From NCBI RefSeq assembly GCF_002863565.1, contig NZ_PGUW01000003.1, forward strand, positions 1-64,000: a stretch of 64,000 nucleotides of DNA, given 5' to 3'. Shown here one piece after another: positions 1 to 7,066 of the stretch; within the stretch, counting starts at the first letter, position 1; every line of letters begins with the position of its first letter. The notes below the pieces were generated by a model. It was given only the letters and a program-made list of their open reading frames with translations, had not been told where the DNA came from and did no database searches. The position numbers and the translations under genes are program-made. Source of the stretch: Bacillus sp. V5-8f. Lineage in GTDB: Bacteria; Bacillota; Bacilli; Bacillales; DSM-1321.

Positions 1-49
1 GGCACGCCGCCAGCGTTCGTCCTGAGCCAGGATCAAACTCTCCGAAGAA
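1..49 (-). rRNA. 16S ribosomal RNA, 5' end only
   Basis: Read on the minus strand, this is the universal start of bacterial 16S rRNA: it contains GAGAGTTTGATCCTGGCTCA followed by the conserved GGACGAACGCTGGCGGCGTG segment. The gene runs off the left edge, so only about 49 bases are present. By comparison with B. subtilis the mature 5' end lies near position 49. The sporulation genes at 340-4888 sit directly upstream of it, as beside rrnI in B. subtilis. Confidence 0.97.
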
Positions 50-121
50 ATGTTTGCATAGCTCATTTGCTTTTAAAGTGTTTGCTCACTATTAAAAAAA
101 CGTTGGCGCTTTGTTTTGTTC

Positions 122-134
122 AGTTTTCAAAGAG
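122..134 (-). promoter_or_regulatory. boxA-like antitermination element in the rRNA leader
   Basis: The minus strand reads CTCTTTGAAAACT followed by GAACAAAAC, the sequence commonly found in Bacillus rRNA leaders and spacers. It resembles the boxA element used for Nus-dependent antitermination and rRNA processing. It lies between the promoters at 175-295 and the mature 16S end, where a boxA is expected. Confidence 0.6.
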
Positions 135-174
135 CAATTTCGTTGTTTCTGCTTTTCTCAGAAGCGACTTCGTT

Positions 175-204
175 ATAATAACAAATATTCACCGCTCTGT
201 CAAG
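175..204 (-). promoter_or_regulatory. rrn promoter P2 (sigma A type)
   Basis: On the minus strand a perfect -35 TTGACA (204-199) is followed after 18 bases by TATTAT (180-175). It lies about 130 bases before the mature 16S end and 91 bases downstream of a second promoter, matching the usual tandem arrangement of Bacillus rrn operons. Confidence 0.8.
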
Positions 205-266
205 AATAATATTGAAGAAGATTTTACTAGTTTTTCAAAATCTATCTTGTTCACAGCAACTTTATT

Positions 267-295
267 AATATAACAGCGATTAGAATGATCGTCAA
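267..295 (-). promoter_or_regulatory. rrn promoter P1 (sigma A type)
   Basis: The minus strand shows TTGACG (295-290), a 17-base spacer and TATATT (272-267). With the promoter at 175-204 it forms the tandem P1-P2 pair expected ahead of a Bacillus rRNA operon. Confidence 0.75.
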
Positions 296-339
296 TAGTT
301 TTTCGACAGATTATTTACATTTTACATTGTTTATGGGTG

Positions 340-576
340 TTATATCTGGTCACGTTTATTTAAGTGGCATTTCGGTCTCATATAGATCATGCAATCCTTC
401 GCTGACGCTACTCTCTTAAACAAATTGAAAAGAATCTTATATCTTTCCTCCATTGCTCTTTTAACAATGTGATCTATGCGCTCATCATTCAGGTCGAATA
501 GAATTTCATCCAGCTCCCTTTTTACGATGTATTCTATTTCTTGCTTTTCTTTATCAGTAATTACAAACCCGAGCAT
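340..576 (-). CDS. small conserved hypothetical protein (78 aa)
   Basis: A 78-residue charged protein with no membrane segment or signal peptide. It is predicted to be mostly helical, and residues about 8-60 (KEKQEIEYIV onward) read as two or three amphipathic helices rich in Glu, Arg and Lys. A ribosome-binding site (AAAGGTGG) precedes the ATG. I recall similar short proteins next to pdaB and an rRNA operon in other Bacillaceae, but I know of no assigned function. It points toward the 16S gene, while pdaB points away, so the two are divergent and may share the 577-717 interval for promoters. The gene is probably real given the RBS and codon use; the role is unknown. Confidence 0.7.
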   Translation of the reverse strand: MLGFVITDKEKQEIEYIVKRELDEILFDLNDERIDHIVKRAMEERYKILFNLFKRVASAKDCMIYMRPKCHLNKRDQI

Positions 577-717
577 CTTTTTTCCACCTTTAATTATTTT
601 TCATTTATGGTGTCCAATAAGAACCGTTTTAATTTATGACCTTATTAATTTTGCGCATAAAGGTTTCCGTTTCTCCATAGATATGGAGATAAGAGTTGTG
701 GACGAGGTGATTAAGAA

Positions 718-1470
718 ATGAATTTTTACATGATATTAAGTGCACGCAAAATCAAACAGTATGGTCTTATCATATTCACAGCATTATTCACCGCTTGGTT
801 CCTTTTTGTTCAAAATATTTTGCATGCTCCCGTATTTTCAACACCGGACGGACCAAAGGCTGTGTATAAGGGGGAAAACCATATTGCTCTTACCTTTAAT
901 ATTGGATGGGGTGATGAGCGCGCAAGGCCTATATTGGAAACCTTGAAGCAGGAAAAAGTTAAGTCAGCAACATTCTTTCTGTCGGGAGCATGGGCAGAAA
1001 GACACCCTGACATTGTATCCGACATTGTTAAGGAAGGCTATGAAATCGGATTACTTGGGTATGCTTATAAAGACTATACGAATATGAAAGACGATGAAAT
1101 TTCAAAAGATATATCAAAGGCACGGACCGTGTTTAAAAAATTAAATGTCAAAAACATTGAGCTTTTACGTGCACCAACTGGACATTTTGACAAGAGGCTT
1201 CTTAAAATCAGTGAACGTTTCGGTTATACAGTGGTCCACTGGAGTGTAGATTCAAAAGATTGGACAAATCCAGGTATCGATAAAATTATCGAAAATGTGA
1301 ACCAAGCCGACAAAGGGGATATTATTTTATTGCATGCCTCCGATTCGGCGAAACAGACACAAAAAGCCCTGCCACAGATGCTTTCAGAACTCCGCTCAAA
1401 AAATCTAGAGTTTATGTCCGTTTCAGAAATGATTTCAAATTCCAGGACTAAAAGCAAAGAAATTAAATAA
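718..1470 (+). CDS. pdaB: PdaB family polysaccharide deacetylase, sporulation
   Basis: A 250-residue protein with an N-terminal membrane anchor (about residues 15-33) and a NodB-type polysaccharide deacetylase domain (about 55-235). It aligns throughout with B. subtilis PdaB (YbaN), which is needed to maintain spores after late sporulation. Conserved blocks include SGAWAERHPD, LLRAPTGHFD and ILLHASDSAKQT. The start is set by GAGGTGA seven bases before the ATG at 718. The first motif reads TFNIGWGDE, whereas B. subtilis has TFDISWGDE: the position of the catalytic-base aspartate of NodB enzymes is Asn61 here, which may lower or abolish classical deacetylase activity. The gene is monocistronic and is followed by a terminator shared with kbaA. 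Confidence 0.95.
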   Translation: MNFYMILSARKIKQYGLIIFTALFTAWFLFVQNILHAPVFSTPDGPKAVYKGENHIALTFNIGWGDERARPILETLKQEKVKSATFFLSGAWAERHPDIVSDIVKEGYEIGLLGYAYKDYTNMKDDEISKDISKARTVFKKLNVKNIELLRAPTGHFDKRLLKISERFGYTVVHWSVDSKDWTNPGIDKIIENVNQADKGDIILLHASDSAKQTQKALPQMLSELRSKNLEFMSVSEMISNSRTKSKEIK

Positions 1471-1481
1471 CTTCATCAAAC

Positions 1482-1520
1482 AAAATGGGACCCCGCCATA
1501 TCCAGTCAGGGTCCCATTTT
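1482..1520. terminator. bidirectional intrinsic terminator between pdaB and kbaA
   Basis: An inverted repeat AAAATGGGACCC (1482-1493) pairs with GGGTCCCATTTT (1509-1520). T-rich sequence follows on the plus strand and a TTTTGTTT run on the minus strand. It ends the convergent genes pdaB and kbaA. Confidence 0.85.
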
Positions 1521-1524
1521 TTAT

Positions 1525-2190
1525 TTATGTCATTTGTTTATGTCTATTCAAACTGGTTTGTTTTTTCTTCGCCTTTTTGCTTTCCAACTCCTGTTGTGAT
1601 TTTGAAATCAATTTATTAAGTATCAGCAGCTGGTATGCATTGCATGCGAGCAGAGGAAATAACATAAACAACATCCAGCTTTCATTATTAACGCGCAAGA
1701 CAGGAACCCATTCCACCGTGGTCACCACTACCATAAAAAATAAAGCCGGAATAAAAGCCTGTTTATTTGTTTGTTTTGTCTTAAAAAAGGCCGTAATTAA
1801 CCCTATTACCAATAAAAATATAGCAAGCGCAAGGTATGAGCCCAGTCCTTGACCAGTGCCGAATGATATAAAACGGAGATATACAAGGTCAAACAGTACA
1901 AAAACAATCACCACAAGCTGAACCGCATTCCATAAAGAAGGGCCATGAAAGATTCCAAGGCCAAAACGGTGAATCGTTAAATATGCGAAAAAACCAGCCT
2001 GGCTGATGACGCTAAAAATCAGCCCTACCCCAAACATCCATATAAAGGTGGACACAATTTCTCCAATATCAAAAGAGGTAAATAAATGAGCGAACTCATC
2101 CCAACGGGCGGCAAATCCGACAATACCCGCAGTAATCCCACCGACTGCCAACGTTGATAGAAATAATCGAACTATATTACGGCTATTCAT
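1525..2190 (-). CDS. kbaA: KbaA, KinB-signaling pathway activation protein
   Basis: A 221-residue polytopic membrane protein with about six hydrophobic segments (roughly residues 8-27, 43-65, 70-92, 95-112, 118-137 and 150-190) and a basic, lysine-rich C-terminal tail. It matches B. subtilis KbaA, which is required for KinB kinase activity feeding the Spo0A phosphorelay at the start of sporulation. The position between pdaB and gerD is the same as in B. subtilis. It is transcribed convergently with pdaB and divergently from gerD. The assignment rests on sequence resemblance, hydropathy and synteny. Confidence 0.9.
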   Translation of the reverse strand: MNSRNIVRLFLSTLAVGGITAGIVGFAARWDEFAHLFTSFDIGEIVSTFIWMFGVGLIFSVISQAGFFAYLTIHRFGLGIFHGPSLWNAVQLVVIVFVLFDLVYLRFISFGTGQGLGSYLALAIFLLVIGLITAFFKTKQTNKQAFIPALFFMVVVTTVEWVPVLRVNNESWMLFMLFPLLACNAYQLLILNKLISKSQQELESKKAKKKQTSLNRHKQMT

Positions 2191-2328
2191 GATTTTCCCC
2201 CATAGCGTTCTTTTTACACCTTTGATTGTACCAATGCACCCTTGAAAAATCTACATCTTCTGAAACCGAATAATAATAACACATATAGTCATATTAGAAT
2301 TATGATATTCATGAAAGGGGCTCATATA

Positions 2329-2898
2329 ATGAGATCCAGATCTATATTATTTGTGTTCTCTATTTTGTGTCTTTTAATAACAGGATGCGCCCAACAAGGA
2401 CAGGCGCAAGAAAATGCAGACTATAATGCAACGAAAAGAATGGTTGTCGATATATTAAAGACAGATGATGGAAAGAAAGCCATCCAGGAGGTTATGTCTG
2501 AAGACGGCATAAAAAAACAATTTATCCTGGATCAACAAGTAGTATCTGATACTATTGAGGAAACAATGACATCCGAGAAAGGAAAACAGTTTTGGCAAGA
2601 CGCGTTCAGTGACCCAAAATTCGCTGCAGCATATGCTAAAAGCATGAGAAATGAACACGAACAACTGATAAAGGATTTAACAAAGGATCCGGAATATCGA
2701 GGCATGATCATGGAGATTATGAGGGACCCAGCTGTTCAAAGAGAATTTGACGCTGTGTTCAAAAGCAAAGAAATGAGGCAGCTCTCCAAAACCACTCTCA
2801 TTGAGACGATGGATAGCCCGGCTGTAAAAGAAAAAATTGCGGATATCCTGTTAAAAGCAGCTGCAGCCATGCCGGAAAAAGGAAGCCAGGGCAAATAG
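2329..2898 (+). CDS. gerD: GerD, spore germination lipoprotein
   Basis: With the start at 2329 this is a 189-residue lipoprotein. The signal peptide is short (MRSRSILFVFSILCLL) and ends in the lipobox LITGC, so Cys20 would be lipidated. The remainder is helical and charged, with a central block (about residues 60-165) typical of GerD, the scaffold that clusters germinant receptors into the germinosome of the spore inner membrane. An upstream in-frame ATG at 2242 is less likely, because AAAGGGG lies eight bases before 2329 and only this start puts the signal peptide at the N terminus. It lies between kbaA and salA as in B. subtilis. I could not find a convincing sigma-G promoter by eye. Confidence 0.93.
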   Translation: MRSRSILFVFSILCLLITGCAQQGQAQENADYNATKRMVVDILKTDDGKKAIQEVMSEDGIKKQFILDQQVVSDTIEETMTSEKGKQFWQDAFSDPKFAAAYAKSMRNEHEQLIKDLTKDPEYRGMIMEIMRDPAVQREFDAVFKSKEMRQLSKTTLIETMDSPAVKEKIADILLKAAAAMPEKGSQGK

Positions 2899-2940
2899 CA
2901 GGTGGTTCTTCACGAGATTTTTTAGACAAAATTCGCCCGA

Positions 2941-2969
2941 AAAAGGCTGAACCAATGCTGGTTCAGCCT
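2941..2969 (-). terminator. intrinsic terminator of salA (also faces gerD)
   Basis: A perfect 10-bp stem AGGCTGAACC (2944-2953) / GGTTCAGCCT (2960-2969) with a six-base loop. On the minus strand the stem is followed by TTTT, ten bases after the salA stop codon. It may also slow plus-strand transcription leaving gerD. Confidence 0.8.
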
Positions 2970-2978
2970 GTATGGATT

Positions 2979-4034
2979 TTAATCCTGGAGGATATCGATT
3001 ACCTTGTTTGCAATTCCCATGTAAATTTTCCCTAATTTGTGATCCTCAGCATAAATGGAAGGAGAGAAATCATCATCGTTCCAATCTGGCTGTTGCAAAG
3101 GAAGTTGCCCTAATACCTGGGTACGCAGCTCTTCGGCAAGTTTTTCACCGCCGCCATGGCCAAATACATACTCCTTTTCACCTGTCAATTCGCTTTCGAA
3201 ATACGACATATTTTCAATAACACCAATTACTTCGTGCTCAGTTTTAATTGCCATCGCACCAGCCCGGGCTGCAACGAAAGCTGCTGTTGGATGCGGAGTC
3301 GTAACGATAATCTCCTTGCAAGACGGAAGCATTGTATGAACATCCAAAGCCACGTCACCAGTTCCCGGAGGAAGGTCGAGCAATAAATAGTCCAACTCTC
3401 CCCACTCAACCTCATTAAAGAAGCTGTTGAGCATTTTTCCAAGCATTGGCCCTCTCCAAATGATAGGGGCATTATCTTCTACAAAAAAGCCCATACTCAT
3501 AACTTTTACGCCTAGCCGTTCAACAGGTATAATTCTGTCACCACGTACTGTCGGGCGCTTGGAAATTCCCATCATATCCGGGACACTGAAACCATAAATA
3601 TCGGCATCCACTAGACCAACTTTTTTACCAAGACGTGCAAGAGCAGTGGCAAGGTTAACAGAAATAGTCGACTTTCCAACTCCGCCTTTCCCACTGGCAA
3701 TCGCAATGAATTTTGTCTTACTTGTTGGTGATAACAACCCAGGGTTTTCCTCCTGCATACTCGCACGGAACTTAGCTAATTCCTCTTCAGGCAAATCTGA
3801 AAAACGGATTCCTACTGAATCTGCTCCCCCATTTTTCAAGATCTCGACTATTTTGGTTTGGAGCTGCAACTGTTCACCTGTCCCTGTTTTCGCAATCGCA
3901 ATTTTAACGCTTACATGTTTCTTTTCAGGCTTTATCTTAACTTCTAGGATTCCATTTGTTTCCGCTAAACTTTTATGAAGAAAAGGGTCCTCAAGATCCT
4001 TTAGCAAGTTCAGTACTTTTTCTTCTGTTAACAC
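2979..4034 (-). CDS. salA: SalA, Mrp/NBP35-type P-loop ATPase and regulator
   Basis: A 351-residue Mrp family protein: an N-terminal DUF59/MIP18-like domain (about 1-95), then a deviant Walker A P-loop SGKGGVGKST (about 114-123) and the ATPase core with DLPPGTGD. B. subtilis SalA (YbaL) represses scoC and so affects exoprotease expression. The CxxC pair that binds Fe-S clusters in classical Mrp/ApbC proteins is missing: the equivalent stretch reads YFESELTGE. This favours SalA over an Fe-S carrier. Two in-frame GTG codons could start it, at 4043 and 4034. I chose 4034 because AAGGTAGG then lies six bases upstream and the N terminus aligns with B. subtilis SalA. It forms a tight group with cwlD and ybaK but follows a terminator. 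Confidence 0.92.
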   Translation of the reverse strand: MLTEEKVLNLLKDLEDPFLHKSLAETNGILEVKIKPEKKHVSVKIAIAKTGTGEQLQLQTKIVEILKNGGADSVGIRFSDLPEEELAKFRASMQEENPGLLSPTSKTKFIAIASGKGGVGKSTISVNLATALARLGKKVGLVDADIYGFSVPDMMGISKRPTVRGDRIIPVERLGVKVMSMGFFVEDNAPIIWRGPMLGKMLNSFFNEVEWGELDYLLLDLPPGTGDVALDVHTMLPSCKEIIVTTPHPTAAFVAARAGAMAIKTEHEVIGVIENMSYFESELTGEKEYVFGHGGGEKLAEELRTQVLGQLPLQQPDWNDDDFSPSIYAEDHKLGKIYMGIANKVIDILQD

Positions 4035-4137
4035 ACCGGGCACCTACCTTTTTTATTCTTGTTTTCCACCCATTAGTATAACACACAATAACATGATTGC
4101 TTAACAAGCCAGCTTGAAAACCCTTTATTTTATGTAT

Positions 4138-4164
4138 GAAAGAAGCCGGACAATCGTCCGGCTT
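4138..4164 (-). terminator. intrinsic terminator of cwlD
   Basis: A perfect 9-bp stem AAGCCGGAC (4143-4151) / GTCCGGCTT (4156-4164) with a four-base loop, followed on the minus strand by CTTTC. It lies 14 bases past the cwlD stop codon. Confidence 0.8.
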
Positions 4165-4177
4165 ACGTTTCTTTTAT

Positions 4178-4888
4178 TCAATCAGGTATCTTTTTCTCTG
4201 TAAGGTATCGTAATACCCCTTTGTAAACGGACGCCGCAATCTTTTCCTGATAGGATTCCTTAATCAAGTTCGATCTATCTTCAGAATTGGAAAGAAACCC
4301 AATTTCAACGAGGGCACCCGGCTTTTGAGCGTTTCTCATTAAATAAACGTTATCAATTTGCTTTGCCTCACGGTTTGTATTTTCCAGATTTCTTTTTATT
4401 TCAGCCTGAATGAATTTCGCGACTTGTTGATTTTCCTCATACCGCCTTGTATAAAAGGTCTGCGCACCCTTCCACCTGTTAGAAGGAATTGCATTTAGAT
4501 GAATACTGAGGAATAAATCCGCTTCGGATTCGTTAATCATTTTGACCCGGTTCCGCAAATCTTCCCGTTTCCTGTTGCGGACACCTTTTGTACTCTCGTC
4601 AGCCAGGTCTCCATCATCTTCTCTCGTCATGATCACAAGAGCACCCTGTTCCTGTAGAAAATCCCTAATTTTCTTTGTAACTTTTAATGCTATCTCTTTT
4701 TCGAGCACCGACTCCACGTTTGCCCCCCCATCAGGACCGCCATGTCCAGCATCAAGAATAATAATTTTTCCTGATAGAGGCAGGTTCCATGGTTTCCACG
4801 AATCATCATCTACAAACTTTACTGTAACAATTAAAAATAACACAATAAACCCAATCGCAAAGCCTGTATATTTTAATTTCCGCCGCAT
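4178..4888 (-). CDS. cwlD: CwlD, sporulation N-acetylmuramoyl-L-alanine amidase
   Basis: A 236-residue amidase_3 family protein with one N-terminal membrane segment (about residues 8-24). Zinc-site motifs are visible: DAGHGGPDGG (His49), the EKEIAL glutamate, the SIHLNA histidine and the catalytic glutamate in VEIGFLSN. CwlD removes the peptide from muramic acid so that PdaA can build muramic-delta-lactam in spore cortex peptidoglycan. The start at 4888 (MRRKLKY) is supported by AAAAGGGG nine bases upstream; an in-frame extension to 4939 has no such support. The length equals that of the B. subtilis protein within one residue. It lies between ybaK and salA, as in B. subtilis. Confidence 0.95.
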   Translation of the reverse strand: MRRKLKYTGFAIGFIVLFLIVTVKFVDDDSWKPWNLPLSGKIIILDAGHGGPDGGANVESVLEKEIALKVTKKIRDFLQEQGALVIMTREDDGDLADESTKGVRNRKREDLRNRVKMINESEADLFLSIHLNAIPSNRWKGAQTFYTRRYEENQQVAKFIQAEIKRNLENTNREAKQIDNVYLMRNAQKPGALVEIGFLSNSEDRSNLIKESYQEKIAASVYKGVLRYLTEKKIPD

Positions 4889-4976
4889 ATTTTGTCCCCT
4901 TTTCACCCGTCCTATATTAAAAAATATGGGACAAGGCATGAAAATAGAACACCCGGCGGTTTTGATATTGTTGCTA

Positions 4977-5420
4977 TTAGTGAAGCCTCATTTTCCGGCG
5001 CCTGTCTCCTTTTTCAAAACCGTCTTTCCACCACGCGCCCACATAACCTTCACATCTGTAATAAAGGCTTTCATTATAAATATCATTATCGCCGGCTTTT
5101 CCCCAATAGAGGAGAAAATTAAACAGCGTATCAGTCAGATGTTTTTCTTCCTTGCTGGAACGGTCTCTTGCCATGTCCATGGATTCTCCATAGGAAGCGA
5201 ACTTACTGTAATTGGCTCCAAGTAGAAAGGCCTCGATTGCAACATCGTAACACGCTTCCTCAAGCACCTGACTAAGGGACACCCCTATGATCCTGTCTGA
5301 ACCGAAGCACTCCTTAACCCGGCCCTTTAATGTCTCGATGGAAAGTTCCCGTAAAATTTTTCGGTCATATTTGACTTGCTTTGCCTTCTGCTTCTCTCTC
5401 AGCGTTGTGATTACATTCAT
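4977..5420 (-). CDS. ybaK: YbaK family protein (DUF2521)
   Basis: A 147-residue soluble protein resembling B. subtilis YbaK (148 aa) over its whole length. Shared features include the AIEAFLLG segment, YGESM, and a C-terminal WWKDGFEKG block followed by a basic tail. The function is unknown. The start at 5420 is favoured because GAGGTG lies seven bases upstream; the frame stays open to 5537 but without an RBS. It precedes cwlD and is probably cotranscribed with it, since no terminator lies in the 88-base gap. Confidence 0.85.
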   Translation of the reverse strand: MNVITTLREKQKAKQVKYDRKILRELSIETLKGRVKECFGSDRIIGVSLSQVLEEACYDVAIEAFLLGANYSKFASYGESMDMARDRSSKEEKHLTDTLFNFLLYWGKAGDNDIYNESLYYRCEGYVGAWWKDGFEKGDRRRKMRLH

Positions 5421-5821
5421 GTTATGCACCTCAAAAATCCAATAGTTCCTCCCCGCTATCCCGTTATTAGCTACGGGACTTATCATTAGTTTTTGCCCCG
5501 TAAAACGTGCAATGCTCCCTTTTTTAACTTTGAACATGGCAATTATTTATAAGGGAGTGGAAGCAAGATTTGGAGACATTAAAGTTAATGAGGCCAAGTC
5601 CCGCGTAAAGAACTGGTATAATGGACCAGCACAGCGTGACCACACTACTTTATCAAACGTCACTCGTCCGAAAAATTATAAGGCTGCCGCTTGTGGAGGA
5701 AATTTTAAGGAAGATTAGTGAATAGAAGATGAATAAAACTGAATATATAATGCCCACGCCATTCCCATTTCCTAAGCATATGAAATACCGAGGACATTAA
5801 AGAAAAAGGAGGAAGAGCACC
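5421..5821. other. intergenic stretch at the left border of the accessory region
   Basis: No convincing gene here. A small inverted repeat, CCCGT / ACGGG, lies near 5458-5479 just upstream of ybaK. A plus-strand reading frame of about 60 codons starts at 5536 (MAIIYKG) but lacks an RBS and resembles no protein I know. B. subtilis has the methyltransferase gene ybaJ in this position; no trace of it is visible. The interval must contain the promoters of the divergent genes ybaK (minus) and the GYPG-repeat gene (plus), but I could not assign them. Confidence 0.5.
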
Positions 5822-6154
5822 ATGTACCCTTATCGTGGCCCAGAGGCATATGACACTAGGTTTGCAGGTTTTGGTTGGCCTTTCGTGGGCGGTTTATTAG
5901 GCGGTTTATTAGGTGGCGCATTGGTTTCACGCCGATTCTTTGGGTATCCAGGCTTCGGTTACCCTGGATTTGGCTACCCTGGTATTGGTTACCCTGGTGC
6001 TGGTTATCCGGGTGTTGGTTTCCCCGGTGCTGGTTATCCCGGTATTGGTTTCCCGGGTGTTGGTTATCCGGGTGTCAGTTACTCGAGTGGTGGTTACTCA
6101 ACTGTTGGTTACTCGAGTGGTGGTTACGCTGGAGTTAATTACCCATTCATTTAG
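5822..6154 (+). CDS. glycine/tyrosine/proline-rich GYPG-repeat protein, possible spore coat protein
   Basis: A 110-residue protein of extreme composition. Residues 1-40 contain a Gly-Leu stretch (VGGLLGGLLGGAL, about 22-34) followed by a basic RRF. From about residue 41 to 83 comes a tandem five-residue repeat GYPG-x / GFPG-x (about nine copies), then three GYSS/GYSG-like units, ending NYPFI. A strong RBS (AAAGGAGGAAG) precedes the ATG. Short Gly/Tyr/Pro repeat proteins occur among spore coat and exosporium proteins of Bacillus, and the neighbours include CotB-like genes, so a coat role is plausible but unproven. The repeats are also near-tandem at the DNA level with a 15-bp period (GGTTACCCTGGT-like units). 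Confidence 0.75.
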   Translation: MYPYRGPEAYDTRFAGFGWPFVGGLLGGLLGGALVSRRFFGYPGFGYPGFGYPGIGYPGAGYPGVGFPGAGYPGIGFPGVGYPGVSYSSGGYSTVGYSSGGYAGVNYPFI

Positions 6155-6747
6155 CAAAAATTGAGTACGGGAACGGCAGGATCCTTCACTGGTTGAGGCT
6201 TAGAGTTGTAGTTTCCTTAGTAGGGATGGAACGGGACGCCGATTCGACAACGTTGTCGCATTCAACTCAGGGGGAAACTTTCTCATAACAGATTAAGTAA
6301 GATGTATTCGAGGTGCTCCAAATAGCTTTAACGCTACTCATGAAGATCAATTCTACTCAAACTAACGCAAATACCGTCCAATCAATAGCCCTTAGTAGCT
6401 CAGTTAGTTGTTGGGCTTACTTTTTTCTTACATTCTCTTTTCTTAGGACAGAACATCTTACCAGATTTCTTTCCGATAATCTCTATACCAATAGGGAAAC
6501 AAACAAGACATCTGAGGCCATTTTGATAGAAAAGTGATAATGAACTTCTATATATAGGAGTAATACCAACTAAAAGGAAAACTAAAGAAGCCTGTTCTTG
6601 TTGGCTTCTTTAGTTATTATTTAAAAATGAAGAAAATGCATTCTCTTTGTTTCATGGTTAAAATGTGGTCAAACATTTACCACGCTTATAACTTATAGGA
6701 TGAAGAAAAACGAGATTACTCAATACCTAGAAAAGCAGTAAGATTAA
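6155..6747. other. gene-poor stretch with a palindrome and a terminator-like hairpin
   Basis: I see no credible gene. Two structures stand out: a perfect 14-bp palindrome at 6245-6258 and a strong hairpin at 6582-6613, listed separately. A minus-strand frame (about 6390-6600) would encode a short Cys/Lys-rich peptide but runs through the hairpin and has no RBS, so it is not called. The region lies between the GYPG-repeat gene and an IS relic and looks like decayed DNA. Confidence 0.5.
6582..6613. terminator. hairpin with flanking T runs, orphan terminator
   Basis: An 11-bp perfect stem CTAAAGAAGCC (6582-6592) / GGCTTCTTTAG (6603-6613) with a 10-base loop. TTATTATTT follows on the plus strand and TTTTCC on the minus strand. 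No gene ends right beside it: the nearest plus-strand gene stops at 6154. It may be left over from a lost gene. Confidence 0.6.
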
Positions 6748-6787
6748 ACTGCACCCCAAATTGTTAGACACAACTAACAATTGAGGC
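6748..6787. mobile_element. relic of an IS3-family (IS150-like) insertion sequence end
   Basis: The sequence AACTGCACCCCAAATTGTTA followed by GACA resembles the terminal inverted repeats of IS3-family elements as I remember them. It continues into CTAACAATTGAGG, which forms a hairpin with TTGTTAG. No transposase frame and no second end are present nearby, so this would be a solo end left after decay or deletion. Identification is by memory of the family end motif only. Confidence 0.4.
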
Positions 6788-6967
6788 TGAGATACATCCT
6801 GATTCTATAAATTGCTGTAATTCAGTTGTTCCAACAATAAGTACACTCCCGTATTCCGTATCAACAGAAAACATTTCGCTCGCGAGACATAAAAGAAAAT
6901 GCAATCCCCTTATACTCGATTCACACACTTTACCAGAAAACAAGCCTCGCTCTGGTGTTCCTTCAAG
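6764..6967 (-). pseudogene. possible gene fragment truncated by the IS relic
   Basis: On the minus strand 67 codons are open from about 6967 to a stop at 6766-6764, reading in part GLFSGKVCESS and VLIVGTTELQQFIESG. There is no RBS-supported start. The stop lies inside the IS3-like end at 6748-6787, which is what a gene cut by an insertion would look like. I do not recognise the protein, and an open stretch of this length can occur by chance. Confidence 0.2.
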
Positions 6968-7066
6968 ACTCTAACCCACATGAGATGGAAACGGACAGCA
7001 TCCAAAATAGGATACCGCCGTTTTTTTTACGATTGAACATAATACTTAGAATTTCTAGGGGAATAT

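Noticed and set aside
2221-2328. Sigma-G promoter for gerD
   Set aside because: Expected from B. subtilis, but no pair of elements with the right spacing could be read with confidence.
5536-5718. Plus-strand frame of about 60 codons (MAIIYKG start)
   Set aside because: No RBS, no known similarity, and it overlaps the likely regulatory region of ybaK.
6390-6600. Minus-strand Cys/Lys-rich frame
   Set aside because: It has no start with an RBS and runs through a strong hairpin (6582-6613); not convincing as a gene.
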